Assembly (NCBI RefSeq): GCF_001678675.1
Contig: NZ_LZRN01000005.1
Location: forward strand, 101,766-165,765
DNA: 64,000 nucleotides
Direction: 5' to 3'
From: Gelidibacter algens
Lineage (GTDB): Bacteria > Bacteroidota > Bacteroidia > Flavobacteriales > Flavobacteriaceae
Under the pieces are notes generated by a model. The model worked only from the letters and a program-made list of their open reading frames with translations, made no database searches and was not told the origin of the DNA. Below, one piece after another: positions 51,659-62,915 of this stretch (position 1 is the first letter of the stretch; every line of letters begins with the position of its first letter). The position numbers and the translations under genes were made by a program.

Positions 51659-54025
51659 ATGAAACAACTACTACTAATTATCTACTTTATTAGTGCAGGA
51701 TTGCTAGCTCAAAATTCTGCATTTGACCCTGAAAACAGTAAGGGACAACTCTTTGAATATGCCGATTTTACTAATGTTGGTGAAAATGACTACAGCTTCA
51801 CTGAACTGCTGAAGAATCAGAATTCCATCTTAAATTTTTATGAACTGGAGTCTGAAAATCATAGCGTCGGATTTACGTCTGATCATTTTTGGGTTCGTTT
51901 TAAAGTGCAAAATTCAAGTCAGGAAAGCAAAGTTTATTATTTAGAAACCGCACGACCTATAACAGATGAAGCAGATCTTTATCAAATTTCAGAACCTAAA
52001 ATCTATCATTTTCAAAGTGGAGACCAAATTCAGTTTGACGAGCGCCAATTGCCACATCGATCAACGGTTTTTAAAATTAAATTACCACCACAAACTACCC
52101 AACAATTCTATCTCCATTTAAAAAGTGATGGAGAAACCGTCAACTTACCATTGAATTTATATACAGAAACATCCTTCTGGATAATGAACTACAAACAGCA
52201 GCTGTTCTTAGGACTTTTTTATGGACTGTTGTTTTTAGCAGGTATTATCTATCTCTTCTTTTATACTAGTTTAAAGGCGAAATCATTTTTATACTATGCC
52301 ATATATGTGTTTTCCATAGCGTTGTTGCAAAGTGCCTTAGACGGTTTTATTTTTCAATATGTATTTCCTAATGGAGGATTTTTTAACGATAAAGCTGTGT
52401 TGATAACGGCGTTAATTACCAATGTTTTTCTCTTGAAATATTGTGAGCATTTTTTAAATGTAAAGCAACAACTTCCATCTTTTTACAAATGGCACAAAGC
52501 CGTCTATGCTGTTATAGGAATTTTATTCTTAATGGTGCTAGTAAGTGAAGAAACGATGGCTTTAGCTTATCCATTGAGCAATGTTAATGGATTGCTTAGT
52601 TTGATTTTAATTCTTACAACTGTATTTGTGATGCGTTATAAAAGAATGTCAGTTGATGTGTTTTTCTCCATTGGAATATTTTTCTTGGTATTTGGCCTTT
52701 TGGGATTTGTCATGAACAATTTAAGTTTGTTGCCAAATAACTTTTACACGCTCAACAGTGCTAAATTCGGTACGGGCTTTGAGGTAATATTTTTGTCCTT
52801 GTCGATGACCAATCTCATCAGAAAATTAAGAATGGATAAGGAGACCTCGCAAGAAGTCACCTTACAGAAATCAGAAGAGGTAAGCCAGTTAAAAACCTAT
52901 TTCATGTCTAATATGAGTCATGAGTTAAGAACTCCTATCAATGCCATAATGGGTATTGCAGAAACGCAGCTGAGCAGTGATTCTGAAAAGCACCACAGAA
53001 AAAATTATGAGATCATTAAAAATGCATCGTTGAGCTTATTAAGCAATATCAATGATATTTTGGACTTTGATAAAATTGAAAAGAATGAACTGCAATTACA
53101 GATAGAAGAGTTCAATCCGTCAATAGCGCTCAATCAAATTAGCAATAACTGGAAGCTTGAAGCGGAAAAGAAAGGGTTAACCTATCAATTTGAAATGGAT
53201 TATGAAATTCCTGCGGTTGTAAAAGTAGATTCGGAACGCTTTGTCCAAATTATAAATAATGTTTTGGGTAATGCTGTAAAATTCACAAATGAAGGCAGTG
53301 TGGTTTTTAAATTGAGATGTACGCCTCAACCAAATGGACAGTGTCGTTTTTCATTTCATATTGCTGATACAGGTATTGGTATGAAAGATGAAATGAAAAA
53401 ACATGTATTTGACAGTTTTAGCCAAATGCGTCTTGATCATAAACGCCAGTTTGGTGGCATTGGACTTGGCCTAACAATTGTAAGGCATTTGGTGGAACTA
53501 TTTCATGGGAACATTAAGGTTGAAAGTAAAGAAGGACAAGGAACGGAGGTGTTTATTGATTTACCTCTAGAAGTCGTTTCTAAACAAATATATCCTGGGA
53601 AAATATCAGAACTACCAAAAAGCTCATTTCCGGAAACTCATATATTGGTTGTAGAAGATAATTTACTCAATCAAATGGTGATGAAAAAGCTGTTGGGAAA
53701 TTCTCAAAATATTAGTTTTGCAGTTGTTGACAACGGACAAAAAGCAATTGAAGCCCTTAAAAAGGATGTCTATGACCTTATTTTAATGGACTTGCAAATG
53801 CCAATTATGGATGGTTATGAAGCTACTGAAATTATACGGGGCGGTTTTTTAGGAGATACCATTGGCGGGATCCCTATTATTGCTGTTACAGCAGATGCCT
53901 TGCAGGAAACGCGACAGAGAGTATTAGAGATTGGGATGAACGATTACATGACCAAGCCTGTCAATAAAGATGTACTTATGCAAAAAATTTACCATCAAAG
54001 AGAAATTACAATGAAAATTGCTTAA
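51659..54025 (+). CDS. Hybrid histidine kinase with 7TMR-DISM sensor
   Basis: From the ATG at 51659 (signal MKQLLLIIYFISAGLLAQ) the protein is 788 residues. An extracellular 7TMR-DISMED2 domain (about residues 25-155) precedes seven membrane helices (about 175-380), a dimerisation domain with His421 in NMSHELRTPINAIMG, an ATPase domain (IINNVLGNAVKFTNEG, DTGIGMKDEM, FGGIGLGLTIV), and a C-terminal receiver with Asp711 in LILMDLQMPIMDG. The 51488 frame start is a read-through from the tRNA. The extracellular domain suggests it senses a carbohydrate or other envelope ligand. It ends with a 4-base overlap with convergent addB. Confidence 0.95.
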   Translation: MKQLLLIIYFISAGLLAQNSAFDPENSKGQLFEYADFTNVGENDYSFTELLKNQNSILNFYELESENHSVGFTSDHFWVRFKVQNSSQESKVYYLETARPITDEADLYQISEPKIYHFQSGDQIQFDERQLPHRSTVFKIKLPPQTTQQFYLHLKSDGETVNLPLNLYTETSFWIMNYKQQLFLGLFYGLLFLAGIIYLFFYTSLKAKSFLYYAIYVFSIALLQSALDGFIFQYVFPNGGFFNDKAVLITALITNVFLLKYCEHFLNVKQQLPSFYKWHKAVYAVIGILFLMVLVSEETMALAYPLSNVNGLLSLILILTTVFVMRYKRMSVDVFFSIGIFFLVFGLLGFVMNNLSLLPNNFYTLNSAKFGTGFEVIFLSLSMTNLIRKLRMDKETSQEVTLQKSEEVSQLKTYFMSNMSHELRTPINAIMGIAETQLSSDSEKHHRKNYEIIKNASLSLLSNINDILDFDKIEKNELQLQIEEFNPSIALNQISNNWKLEAEKKGLTYQFEMDYEIPAVVKVDSERFVQIINNVLGNAVKFTNEGSVVFKLRCTPQPNGQCRFSFHIADTGIGMKDEMKKHVFDSFSQMRLDHKRQFGGIGLGLTIVRHLVELFHGNIKVESKEGQGTEVFIDLPLEVVSKQIYPGKISELPKSSFPETHILVVEDNLLNQMVMKKLLGNSQNISFAVVDNGQKAIEALKKDVYDLILMDLQMPIMDGYEATEIIRGGFLGDTIGGIPIIAVTADALQETRQRVLEIGMNDYMTKPVNKDVLMQKIYHQREITMKIA

Positions 54026-56781
54026 TGACCAACCTCTTTTTCGATAAATTCAATTTCAGGGTTACAAATTTCGAGAATCAATTTTTTAAGTTCACTATAA
54101 AAAGCATCCAAAGTTTCTGTTGTGATGCTGTGGTCTTTATCTCTGCTTCTGGCTGATGGTTTCTTTCCAAATTTCAAAAAATAATCCCCTTGTAAATTTT
54201 TAAAAGATATGATGCCTGCCTCAATAGGTTGGGAAAGCTTTTCCGTATTGTTCAACATGTAGGCATACGCCAAAATTTGGAAACTCTTACTGAATCTATC
54301 ATAATCCAAAGTGATGTCTTCCCAATCCACAATTTCTACTTGCCCTTGGTTAACTTTCCCTGTTTTATAATCGATGATCCTAAGTGTGCCGTTAAATTCG
54401 TCAATTCTGTCCACAGTACCTTTTAAATGGACAGGAAAACCTAATTCTGGAATGTCGAGTTTAATGTTTAATTCCTTTTCTAAATCAATTATCTTTATTT
54501 GATTCCCAGCTTTTAAGGTGTCTATTTCCTTGTTTATGAAATTTGAAACATAGCGTTTTGCGACCTCAAGAATGATTAGATTCTTCCCTTTGGTCATGTC
54601 CCCTTCCTTGTAAAACGATTTAAAATGGAGCGTCACACTATCATTGATCAATGTTTTCATTTCTTGTAAATGGGCTTCAGTCAGTGCTATACCTTTATAT
54701 GGGGTGTAAAAATCTTCTAATGTTTGATGGATCACACTTCCTAAGGTGTTAGCGGCAACGGTTTCTTCAACATCTTCAAAACTTTCGATTTTTAACACCT
54801 TCTGATAATAAAAATCAATAGGGTTTCTGATGTAATTTGTGAGTGAAGAAGGCGAAAATCCGTTAGTTGCAATCTGCTGCAACCTTTGTGAAACGGCTTC
54901 TGTTTTTTTAATGATTTGAGGTGATTTCTGTGCGACTTCCACTTTTGGAACTACAATGGAATGTTTGACATTATGGATGTTTTCAATTTGAAGTTGTGTG
55001 ATAAATCGGCTTTTTTCACCACCATTCAAAACATCAGGTTCAGTGTTGTAGATAATATATATATTTTTTGCACGTTGCAAAAGTCTGTAAAAATGATACG
55101 TGTACACAGCATCTTTCTCTTTATAGGTTGGCAGGCCATTTTCAAGTTTCACATCAAAAGGAATAAAAGAGTTGGTGCTTTTTCCTGCCGGAAGGATGCC
55201 TTCATTAACTGAGGATATAATCACCGTTTCAAAGTCTAGTACGCGAGATTCCAACATACCCATTATTTGAAGACCCTGTAAAGGTTCTCCTTTAAAATCT
55301 AAAGTTTCACTGCTTAGTAACTCTTTGTACAGGTAGTACAACGTTGTACTGTTGCTGATGAGTTTGTAGGTGGTATTGTAGTGTTGAAGCTCGTTGAAGA
55401 TTTGATTAAATCGGTAAAGATATTCCAGTGCCAGCAGGTTTTTTGATTTCTCTAAATCGAGTTTTGTTTTTAATGTTAACATGAGCTGAGAGCAATGTTT
55501 AAGTGCTATTTCAGGGTCATTGTTCCAAGACTGAAAAAGGAGCCTTATAACGTCTTGTTTTGACTCAGAAAGTGTCATTAACTTCTCAACTGAAATGGTA
55601 ACAATATTGTTGCTCTGAATATAATTTATGATCTGATTACTGTAATTGACATCTTCATGCGTTAATAAAGATTGTATAAAGGGGTGCGATAAAACAGCTA
55701 CTGCGTCCTTGTAATAAAGTTCGTTAGTGTGGTTTTTTTGGATCTTAAAAAGTGCGTCGAACAGAGAGGCCAAGGGTACCGATTTAAGCGGAAGTCCCAT
55801 GGTGATATTAATGGCTTCCACTTTTTGAGGTATAGAATTGAGCAAAGGCATTAAAAGCGTTTCATCTCCTAAAACAACAGCGGTTTTTTTCAAATCACTC
55901 AAAGGTAAAGTGTCCAGAAGCTCTCCAATGTATTTTACTTGACCGATATTTTTTGGTACGGCAATGGTGTGAATATTTTTCTCTGAAGTGTAGTTTTTAC
56001 CTATCCACTTAATGTTGTTGTGCTTATAAAATGGCCAATTTTTGAGATGTTGCCGAATGAATAAACCTGCATCGTGGATGGGATTATTTATAAATGCGGA
56101 ATCAATATCCCAATAGATGCTAGCCAAGTTATGTTGTAGCAGTTCTTGGATGATACGATCTTCCGCTTTGTTTAGGGCATTAAAGCCAATAAAAATATGT
56201 GATTTATTAGGGTTGATGGACCTATAATGCTCCATGCCGTTTACTGCTTCTCTATACACTAAACCTTGATACCCTTTTTTCTTCAAGATCAACTCATGCC
56301 TAAATTTATTGTAATAAATTTTAAGGCGGTTCCAGAACGCTAAATAGTTTTGGATGTAAGGCGTTTGATGTTCTGACAGAGACCAATGATTAAGTTCTTT
56401 GATCGATTTTAGATAATCGAAAATATGATCTGGATCTATGAGGTAGCGATCAATCTCATTAAAATCTTGGAGCAATAGTTGTCCCCATTTTGAAAACTGG
56501 TCAAAAGTTTCCTGCTGAGGTTCTGGGGTAAGTTCTCTGTACACCTTATAGAATTCAAATAGAAGTTCTGTACTGGTGGCATAACTGAGTTCAGAAAGGC
56601 TCTCAACAAATTCTTCAATGGATAAAATTTCTGGAGCAAATATAGTTTTAGTAGTACTCTGTGATAGGATATCCTTTAAAAAAGTTCCTGCTCTTTTACT
56701 GGGTAAAATAAAGGTAAGTTGTGATATATCTTGTCTTTCCTTCTGTATCTGGTCTATTACTTGTTTTAGAAAACTTGTCAT
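54022..56781 (-). CDS. AddB-like helicase-nuclease subunit (PD-(D/E)XK)
   Basis: A 919-residue protein with an N-terminal inactivated helicase-like region (FILPSKRAGTFLKDIL stands in place of a P-loop) and a C-terminal RecB-type nuclease domain: LKGTVDRIDEFNGTLRIIDYKTGKV gives the D-x(n)-D-x-K active site. The four cysteines of the AddB iron-sulfur cluster are absent. It is probably the partner of the AddA-like helicase at 59553-62705 in double-strand break repair; the two are on the same strand, separated by ompA and kbl. Confidence 0.85.
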   Translation of the reverse strand: MTSFLKQVIDQIQKERQDISQLTFILPSKRAGTFLKDILSQSTTKTIFAPEILSIEEFVESLSELSYATSTELLFEFYKVYRELTPEPQQETFDQFSKWGQLLLQDFNEIDRYLIDPDHIFDYLKSIKELNHWSLSEHQTPYIQNYLAFWNRLKIYYNKFRHELILKKKGYQGLVYREAVNGMEHYRSINPNKSHIFIGFNALNKAEDRIIQELLQHNLASIYWDIDSAFINNPIHDAGLFIRQHLKNWPFYKHNNIKWIGKNYTSEKNIHTIAVPKNIGQVKYIGELLDTLPLSDLKKTAVVLGDETLLMPLLNSIPQKVEAINITMGLPLKSVPLASLFDALFKIQKNHTNELYYKDAVAVLSHPFIQSLLTHEDVNYSNQIINYIQSNNIVTISVEKLMTLSESKQDVIRLLFQSWNNDPEIALKHCSQLMLTLKTKLDLEKSKNLLALEYLYRFNQIFNELQHYNTTYKLISNSTTLYYLYKELLSSETLDFKGEPLQGLQIMGMLESRVLDFETVIISSVNEGILPAGKSTNSFIPFDVKLENGLPTYKEKDAVYTYHFYRLLQRAKNIYIIYNTEPDVLNGGEKSRFITQLQIENIHNVKHSIVVPKVEVAQKSPQIIKKTEAVSQRLQQIATNGFSPSSLTNYIRNPIDFYYQKVLKIESFEDVEETVAANTLGSVIHQTLEDFYTPYKGIALTEAHLQEMKTLINDSVTLHFKSFYKEGDMTKGKNLIILEVAKRYVSNFINKEIDTLKAGNQIKIIDLEKELNIKLDIPELGFPVHLKGTVDRIDEFNGTLRIIDYKTGKVNQGQVEIVDWEDITLDYDRFSKSFQILAYAYMLNNTEKLSQPIEAGIISFKNLQGDYFLKFGKKPSARSRDKDHSITTETLDAFYSELKKLILEICNPEIEFIEKEVGH

Positions 56782-56792
56782 GCTATAAAAAT

Positions 56793-56824
56793 AAAAAACG
56801 ACCCCGAATATCGGAGCGTTTTTT
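56793..56824 (-). terminator. Terminator between ompA and addB
   Basis: On the minus strand AAAACGCTCCGA, loop TAT, TCGGGGTCGTTTTTT: an imperfect stem of about ten pairs with T-run, 20 bases past the ompA stop and 12 before addB. Confidence 0.75.
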
Positions 56825-56846
56825 AATTCTAATTATATTTAAAAAC

Positions 56847-58208
56847 TTAGTTTGTAAGTTTTACTTCTACACGTCTGTTGTTAGTTCTACCTGCAGCAGT
56901 AGTGTTAGAATCAATTGGATTCTCCTCACCAAAACCTTTTGCAGTTAAACGATCTTGTTTGATACCATTGGCAATTAACCAATCTCTAACAGCGTTAGCT
57001 CTTCTTTCAGACAACAACTGGTTAGATTTCTCTGATCCAACACTGTCAGTATATCCTTCTAAAGCGAAAGTTGCTTGTGGATATTTGTGGAAGATAGCAT
57101 GCATAGACTCTAAAGTTTGAATAGACTCTTTTTTAAATGTAGATTTACCTGTATCAAATAAGATTGTTCTAGCATATTCGTTAAGAGTTTCCATCTCTTC
57201 AACAGTTGGCTTAACTTCAGGACAACCATTGTTAGCTACTGTACCAGCTTCGTTAGGACATTTATCATCTTTGTCTAATACACCGTCTCCGTCTGTATCT
57301 TTCCAAGGACATCCTTTGTTAGCAGCAGGACCAGCTTCGTTAGGACACTCATCATCTTTGTCAGCTACACCATCAGCATCAGCATCAGGACAACCGTTTA
57401 AAGTTTTAAGGCCAGCAACTGCAGGACAATCATCTTTATTGTCTGGAACACCATCGCCATCAGCATCAGGACAACCATTAAATTCAGCTAAACCAGCTTC
57501 GTTAGGACAGTCATCTTTAGAATCCTCAATACCGTCGTTGTCAGAATCAGGACAACCATTGAATGCTTCTAAACCAGGAACATCAGGACAAGCATCATCT
57601 TTATCATATACACCATCTCCATCAGTGTCTTTTCCACCAAATTTAAGAGCTAAACCAACTGTATGTTGGAAATGTGTTGGCAAATAATCTTCAAACGCAT
57701 GTTTGTAAGAAGACTGAACAGTTACGCCAATATTTTCAGAAAACCATAAGTTGAAACCCAAAGTTCCGTTAAGAGTACCAGCTCCAACTTCATCAACCCA
57801 AGTGTAACCACCACCTACTCCTAGGTAAGGCTCAAATATAGGAGAGTTTACTAAACTTGCGAAGCTATATCTAACTGTACCATCTAGTCCGTAGTAAGAT
57901 AAGTCATCAGCTGATGCATCTCCTACTTTACTGATTTCATTGATAGTACCTGCTGCGGTTATTGAAAACCCATCAGATAGGTATCTAGAAACAGATACCG
58001 AAGATAATGAAGGCAAGATGTTGTAATGATCTCCAAAATTGAAGTATTCATCAAAGATTTCACCTTGTCCGTCTTCACCAGTTGGGTATAAGTCAACTGC
58101 GTTTACGCCAACTCCAATTGCCCAAGGGTTGTTTTCGTCTTGAGCGCTGACGTTGCTAAAGCTCAATAAAAGCAACATAGCGAAAAATATTCTGCTAAGA
58201 TTTTTCAT
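56847..58208 (-). CDS. OmpA-family protein with thrombospondin type-3 repeats
   Basis: A 453-residue outer-membrane protein: signal peptide MKNLSRIFFAMLLLLSFSNV (to about residue 22), a beta-barrel of about 170 residues (RYSFASLVNSPIFEPYLG), then six thrombospondin type-3 repeats of the form DxDGDGVxDxxDxCP (about residues 190-320, calcium-binding), then an OmpA peptidoglycan-binding domain (ILFDTGKSTFKK; LEGYTDSVGSEKSNQLLSERRA). The repeats appear at DNA level as tandem sequence at about 57230-57640. The promoter upstream is a model flavobacterial promoter. It is an abundant structural protein that ties outer membrane to peptidoglycan. Confidence 0.95.
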   Translation of the reverse strand: MKNLSRIFFAMLLLLSFSNVSAQDENNPWAIGVGVNAVDLYPTGEDGQGEIFDEYFNFGDHYNILPSLSSVSVSRYLSDGFSITAAGTINEISKVGDASADDLSYYGLDGTVRYSFASLVNSPIFEPYLGVGGGYTWVDEVGAGTLNGTLGFNLWFSENIGVTVQSSYKHAFEDYLPTHFQHTVGLALKFGGKDTDGDGVYDKDDACPDVPGLEAFNGCPDSDNDGIEDSKDDCPNEAGLAEFNGCPDADGDGVPDNKDDCPAVAGLKTLNGCPDADADGVADKDDECPNEAGPAANKGCPWKDTDGDGVLDKDDKCPNEAGTVANNGCPEVKPTVEEMETLNEYARTILFDTGKSTFKKESIQTLESMHAIFHKYPQATFALEGYTDSVGSEKSNQLLSERRANAVRDWLIANGIKQDRLTAKGFGEENPIDSNTTAAGRTNNRRVEVKLTN

Positions 58209-58244
58209 ATTCTAATTATTTAATTTTAAGTGTTAATTAATGAA

Positions 58245-58275
58245 CAAAAGTAAGTTGTAAAATATTATTAACAAA
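58245..58275 (-). promoter_or_regulatory. Consensus flavobacterial promoter of ompA
   Basis: On the minus strand TTTG (58275-58272), 19 bases, then TACTTTTG (58252-58245), an exact match to TTTG-N19-TAnnTTTG. It implies a start near 58238 and a leader of about 30 bases before the ompA ATG at 58208. Confidence 0.85.
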
Positions 58276-58332
58276 GACAAATGGGTAAAAATATTGGTTG
58301 ATTTCCTTAAAATGTTAGTGTTTGGACTGATT

Positions 58333-59529
58333 TTAAATAATTTCTAAGCTTTTTCCAACCCTTATAAATGCTGCAATTGCCTTATCCAAATGTTCCCTAG
58401 TGTGGGCAGCTGATAACTGTACCCTGATTCTAGCCTTTTCCTTAGGAACTACCGGAAAAAAGAATCCTATCACATAGATGCCTTCCTGAAGAAGCATTTT
58501 TGCCATTGTTTGGGATAATTTGGCGTCATAAAGCATCACGGGTACTATTGCTGAATCTCCATTGATAATATCAAACCCTGCCTTTTGCATTGCCTCCTTG
58601 AAATATTTTGTGTTGGACTCCAATTGATCTCTCAAGGTGGTGTCAGTTGCCAACATCTCAAATACTTTTATGGACGCACCAACAATAGCAGGCGCCAGAG
58701 AATTAGAAAACAAATAAGGTCGAGATCGTTGACGCAACAAGTCTATTATTTCCTTTTTTCCTGTGGTATAGCCGCCCATAGCACCACCCATTGCTTTTCC
58801 TAAGGTCCCAGTGATGATATCAATACGGCCCATAACACCTTTGTCTTCCAAAGTGCCACGTCCTGTTTCTCCAATAAATCCTGTAGCGTGACATTCGTCA
58901 ATCATTACCATCGCATCATATTTATCAGCCAAATCACAAATTTTATCTAAAGGCGCCACCAAGCCGTCCATAGAGAATACCCCGTCAGTCACAATAATCT
59001 TAAAGCGCGCTCCATTTTCATTCGCCGCTATAAGTTGTTTTTCAAGATCTTCCATGTCACTGTTTTGATAGCGGTAACGTGCCGCTTTACACAAACGGAC
59101 ACCGTCAATAATTGAGGCATGGTTCAATGAATCTGATATAATGGCATCATCAGCATCCAACAATGGCTCAAATACTCCACCGTTGGCATCAAACGCTGCA
59201 GCATATAAAATGGTATCTTCTGTACCATAAAATTCAGCTATTTTATGCTCTAATGTTTTATGGATATCTTGAGTACCACAAATAAACCGAACAGAAGACA
59301 TGCCAAAGCCGTGGGTGTCCATAGCATCTTTAGCAGCTTGCACTACTTCTGGATGGGATGATAGACCTAAATAATTATTGGAACAGAAATTCAGGACTTT
59401 TTCACCTGTATTCAGAGTTATTTCTGCACCCTGAGGTGAGGTGATGATACGCTCCTCCTTATAGAGTCCAGCCTCTTTAATATCTTTAATTTCTTTTTGT
59501 AAGTGTTGTTGTAGTTTATTGCCGTACAT
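58333..59529 (-). CDS. kbl: Glycine C-acetyltransferase (2-amino-3-ketobutyrate CoA ligase)
   Basis: With the ATG at 59529 ([17 protein letters not shown]) the protein is 398 residues, the usual length. The PLP Lys lies in [15 protein letters not shown], and [22 protein letters not shown] and [15 protein letters not shown] are alpha-oxoamine synthase blocks. It interconverts 2-amino-3-ketobutyrate and glycine plus acetyl-CoA in threonine breakdown. It could also be another alpha-oxoamine synthase, but the sequence pattern is that of Kbl. It lies 23 bases after addA. Confidence 0.93.
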   Translation of the reverse strand: MYGNKLQQHLQKEIKDIKEAGLYKEERIITSPQGAEITLNTGEKVLNFCSNNYLGLSSHPEVVQAAKDAMDTHGFGMSSVRFICGTQDIHKTLEHKIAEFYGTEDTILYAAAFDANGGVFEPLLDADDAIISDSLNHASIIDGVRLCKAARYRYQNSDMEDLEKQLIAANENGARFKIIVTDGVFSMDGLVAPLDKICDLADKYDAMVMIDECHATGFIGETGRGTLEDKGVMGRIDIITGTLGKAMGGAMGGYTTGKKEIIDLLRQRSRPYLFSNSLAPAIVGASIKVFEMLATDTTLRDQLESNTKYFKEAMQKAGFDIINGDSAIVPVMLYDAKLSQTMAKMLLQEGIYVIGFFFPVVPKEKARIRVQLSAAHTREHLDKAIAAFIRVGKSLEII

Positions 59530-59552
59530 GATTAATTTGATTTTATGCAAAG

Positions 59553-62500
59553 TTAAAATTCTTTTATTTGAATGTTCTCATTTATGTATATAAGTATTTT
59601 TTTGCTCACCTTAAATCCCATTTCCTCAAGAATTAATTGGTATTCCCTAAGTTGGTTCTGATGGGTGGGACTTGCACTACCAGTTTTATAATCTATAATT
59701 ACTGCTTCCTCCATGGCATTCACCACAATCCGGTCGGGCCTTAAAATAAGTCCGCCCGATGCTAATATGTCTTTTTCATTATAAACGGTGAGTTCTGGTT
59801 GAAAATAATCCTTTAATTTTTCATGATGCACAATGTCTAATATAATTGGCTTGAGCTCTAAGGCTTGTTGTGCATTAATATCACCCTTGTTTTCAAAATC
59901 TTCAAAAGCAAGATTGATATCACTTTCAGATTTGATTTTTGACATGATCAAATGGACCAAATTCCCTTTTTCAATAGCTGCTTCTTGCTCGGTGTCCCAT
60001 AAATAACCTGCATTAGTAACGATCTTTAAGTCATGATCTTCTTTAGCTATTGAAATAAACTGTTTTTGGGTGGTTGCAGTTTCTATTTTTTTGGGAGTCA
60101 GGATGCGTGTGGGTGATCCAAACGTGTAGCTTTTTTTAGATTTGTCCCACAAACCTGCCCACTTGAGATAACTTATAAAGAGTCCTGAATACCATCCAAG
60201 TTTTTCATTATGCCCTTTATCTAGGTCATATTCTGATATGATATAAAGCTGTTCAACAGCTCTTGTCATTACAACATATAATAGATTAACACTATCCAAT
60301 TCTAATTGTGTTCGATATTCAGTATACATGGTTTTGCCTAAAGCACCAAGATCTTCCAAGTCTTTATTAACATTGATGAAAACATTTTGAAACCCATTAA
60401 AGTCATCTGCTTCTACAGGAAACCACATTTTTGGAGATCTGTCAAAATAAATGTCCTGATTGGCATAAGGGAAAATCACAACCGGAAACTCTAAGCCTTT
60501 AGACTTGTGAATGGTCATAATTTGAACCGCATTATTGCCCTGAGGTGAGGTTATGGAAAGTTTCTCTTTTTTAACATCCCAATGGGACGTGAAACTAGAA
60601 AACCCAGCATTAAATCTTTGAGAGAAGTCTAAGACTTCATCTAGAAAAAACTGAATATAAGCATTGGATGTTTTGTTTAGATTGAATTGTCTTACCACGC
60701 TCTCCACAGCTTCAAAAAAAGGAAGTTGTAAAAACAGATTGAAATCAAAAAAGAGACCGTATTCTAGTAGCTTTTCGAACATTTCATAAGTTTCCAAGTG
60801 GACAAGACTTTGAAAAAAGAGATGTTTATTTTCAATGTGAAGTTGATGGTCTGCCAGATAACTTAAGGACTCAATTTTCAACATGTCGTTGTAGGGCTGC
60901 GAGGCCAATGCGATGATGTTGGTTAAAAAGTGGACTTCTGGCGAATTTTTAAGCAGTAAAGACTCAGAAGAAATAATAGGAATACCTTCAATGCTCAAAT
61001 ATTCAGCAAGTGCAATACCTTCTTTTGATTTTCTTGCGATGATGCAAATGTCTCGCAATTCAAATTTGTGGTCTTGCGCTTTTTTGATAGCTTGTAAAAC
61101 GTGTAGGCCATAGGTTGCGTCTTTGTCTTCAGGTTCACACTCTAAAAAGGACAACTCTAAAAAACCTTCACCCTTTAAAGACTGCTCCTGATGGCTTGCT
61201 TTATAGATTTCTCGATGGGAAGGCTCTGAAAATACAAAGGAAGACAAATGCTTAAAGAAACTGTTATTAAAATTTACAACGGTTTCTAAGCTTCTATAAT
61301 TGACAGGTAAATTTTGAACCTTTTGTTGAATTTGAAACGGCTGCTGATGCGCTGTGTATAAATCTATAAACTGTTCAGCCCTTCCGCCTCGCCATCTGTA
61401 AATAGCTTGCTTTGCGTCTCCCACCAGCATCGCAGAGCCTGTTTCTCCTTTTAAATTTTGACTTGAAATGGCATTGTCAATTAAAGGAATCAAATTTTCC
61501 CACTGTTTTACTGAAGTATCCTGAAACTCGTCAATAAAGTAATGCTTGAATTTCTCACCAATTCGCTCGTAAATAAATGGGGCTGGTTGCGACTTGATTT
61601 CTGAACTGATAAGGCTGTTAAATTCTGAAATTAGTACCAAATCCTCATCCTTTTTAATGTCTTGTAGACTCTGGTAAATGGCGTTTATAACGGATAGTGG
61701 CGTAATGTTTTTGAGAACGTTTTTAAGAAATTTGAATTGGATGATACGCTGTTTAGTCTCACTAAATGAGGCCGTGATTGCGGGTTGAAGGCTATCTATA
61801 GTCGTCATTTTGTGAGCATCCAGACGTTTGGGGTAAAGTGCGTTGCCTTCCAATAAATCGTTTTGCCATTTTAAATTATCACAATTGACGTCAAAATTGC
61901 CTTGCGACAGTTTTAAAAAGTGTTTGGGTAGATGACTGCTGGAAAAATCATTAAACTGCAAACCATTATTCTCAATAAGTGTCAAAACCTGCTGTCCTTT
62001 TCCGCTAATATCCTTTTCAAGTGTCGAGATTTGCGTAATAAGCTGCGTTTTTAATGCTTTAAAATCGTCGAGCGTTTTATCTTTTAAAGATTCAATAAAA
62101 GGAATGTCGTTTTCATTAATCAGTAATTGTGCAATTTGATTGAAATCGAATGAGACATCCCAACTCTTATCATCATCAGCCTTTTCAATAGCAAAATCAA
62201 CCAATATTTTTGTGAGTTCCTTTTCTGATCCAGCCTTATCAATAAGTTGATCTACCGCTCTTGAAAGAATTGTTTTAGTGTCCAATTCTACCTCAAAGTT
62301 TAGAGGCAATTTCAAATCATGGGCAAAGGTTCTAATGAGGCGGTGATTGAACTTATCAATGGTAGAAATATCAAAGGCAGCATAATTATGGGCAATGGTA
62401 TTTAAGATGATCTTAGCTTTTTCATGTAGCTGTTGGGACCCTATTTGCAGTTCTTTTGAAAGCATATTGAACATTGGGGTTGGCTTCTCTAAAATAGTAG

Positions 62501-62705
62501 CGTCAGAAAAATCGATGAGCATATCCACAACGCGTGCCTTCATTTCAGCAACAGCTTTGTTAGTAAATGTTAATGCCAGTATATTTTTGAAAGCATTTAG
62601 CTGATTTGAGGACAGCAGGATTTTCAAATACGCTTTTACCAGAGTAAAGGTTTTACCGCTACCTGCTGAAGCATTATAGATTGAAAAAGGATGTTGGGTT
62701 TCCAT
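59553..62705 (-). CDS. AddA/RecB-like UvrD-family helicase with nuclease domain
   Basis: A 1050-residue helicase: Walker [19 protein letters not shown] (residues 13-30), motif [35 protein letters not shown] (motif III), and [17 protein letters not shown] (motif V), plus a C-terminal PD-(D/E)XK domain ([24 protein letters not shown]). It belongs with the AddB-like protein in a Bacteroidota RecBCD/AddAB-type break-repair complex. Confidence 0.92.
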   Translation of the reverse strand: METQHPFSIYNASAGSGKTFTLVKAYLKILLSSNQLNAFKNILALTFTNKAVAEMKARVVDMLIDFSDATILEKPTPMFNMLSKELQIGSQQLHEKAKIILNTIAHNYAAFDISTIDKFNHRLIRTFAHDLKLPLNFEVELDTKTILSRAVDQLIDKAGSEKELTKILVDFAIEKADDDKSWDVSFDFNQIAQLLINENDIPFIESLKDKTLDDFKALKTQLITQISTLEKDISGKGQQVLTLIENNGLQFNDFSSSHLPKHFLKLSQGNFDVNCDNLKWQNDLLEGNALYPKRLDAHKMTTIDSLQPAITASFSETKQRIIQFKFLKNVLKNITPLSVINAIYQSLQDIKKDEDLVLISEFNSLISSEIKSQPAPFIYERIGEKFKHYFIDEFQDTSVKQWENLIPLIDNAISSQNLKGETGSAMLVGDAKQAIYRWRGGRAEQFIDLYTAHQQPFQIQQKVQNLPVNYRSLETVVNFNNSFFKHLSSFVFSEPSHREIYKASHQEQSLKGEGFLELSFLECEPEDKDATYGLHVLQAIKKAQDHKFELRDICIIARKSKEGIALAEYLSIEGIPIISSESLLLKNSPEVHFLTNIIALASQPYNDMLKIESLSYLADHQLHIENKHLFFQSLVHLETYEMFEKLLEYGLFFDFNLFLQLPFFEAVESVVRQFNLNKTSNAYIQFFLDEVLDFSQRFNAGFSSFTSHWDVKKEKLSITSPQGNNAVQIMTIHKSKGLEFPVVIFPYANQDIYFDRSPKMWFPVEADDFNGFQNVFINVNKDLEDLGALGKTMYTEYRTQLELDSVNLLYVVMTRAVEQLYIISEYDLDKGHNEKLGWYSGLFISYLKWAGLWDKSKKSYTFGSPTRILTPKKIETATTQKQFISIAKEDHDLKIVTNAGYLWDTEQEAAIEKGNLVHLIMSKIKSESDINLAFEDFENKGDINAQQALELKPIILDIVHHEKLKDYFQPELTVYNEKDILASGGLILRPDRIVVNAMEEAVIIDYKTGSASPTHQNQLREYQLILEEMGFKVSKKILIYINENIQIKEF

Positions 62706-62870
62706 TTTTGGAATTTTTATACAAGATAAAAACTAAAGCCGATTTATATACGGAATTTGCAAGAATTCAGTATTCATACCCAATCGATACCTTACTGCTT
62801 ACCAACGTTAAACTTTTCTTAACACTTAAATACGAAGCGTTTAATATTTTTATAAGCACAGTTTTATGTG

Positions 62871-62878
62871 TAAATTTG
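62871..62878 (+). promoter_or_regulatory. -7 element of the superoxide dismutase gene
   Basis: TAAATTTG, an exact TAnnTTTG match, about 37 bases before the ATG. No clear -33. Confidence 0.5.
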
Positions 62879-62915
62879 GGTAGAACAAATATTAACACTT
62901 AAAAATAGATACATT

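Noticed and set aside
57230..57640. Tandem DNA repeat resembling a CRISPR or minisatellite
   Set aside because: The repeats are coding and correspond to thrombospondin type-3 repeats of the OmpA protein; repeat spacing and content do not fit CRISPR.
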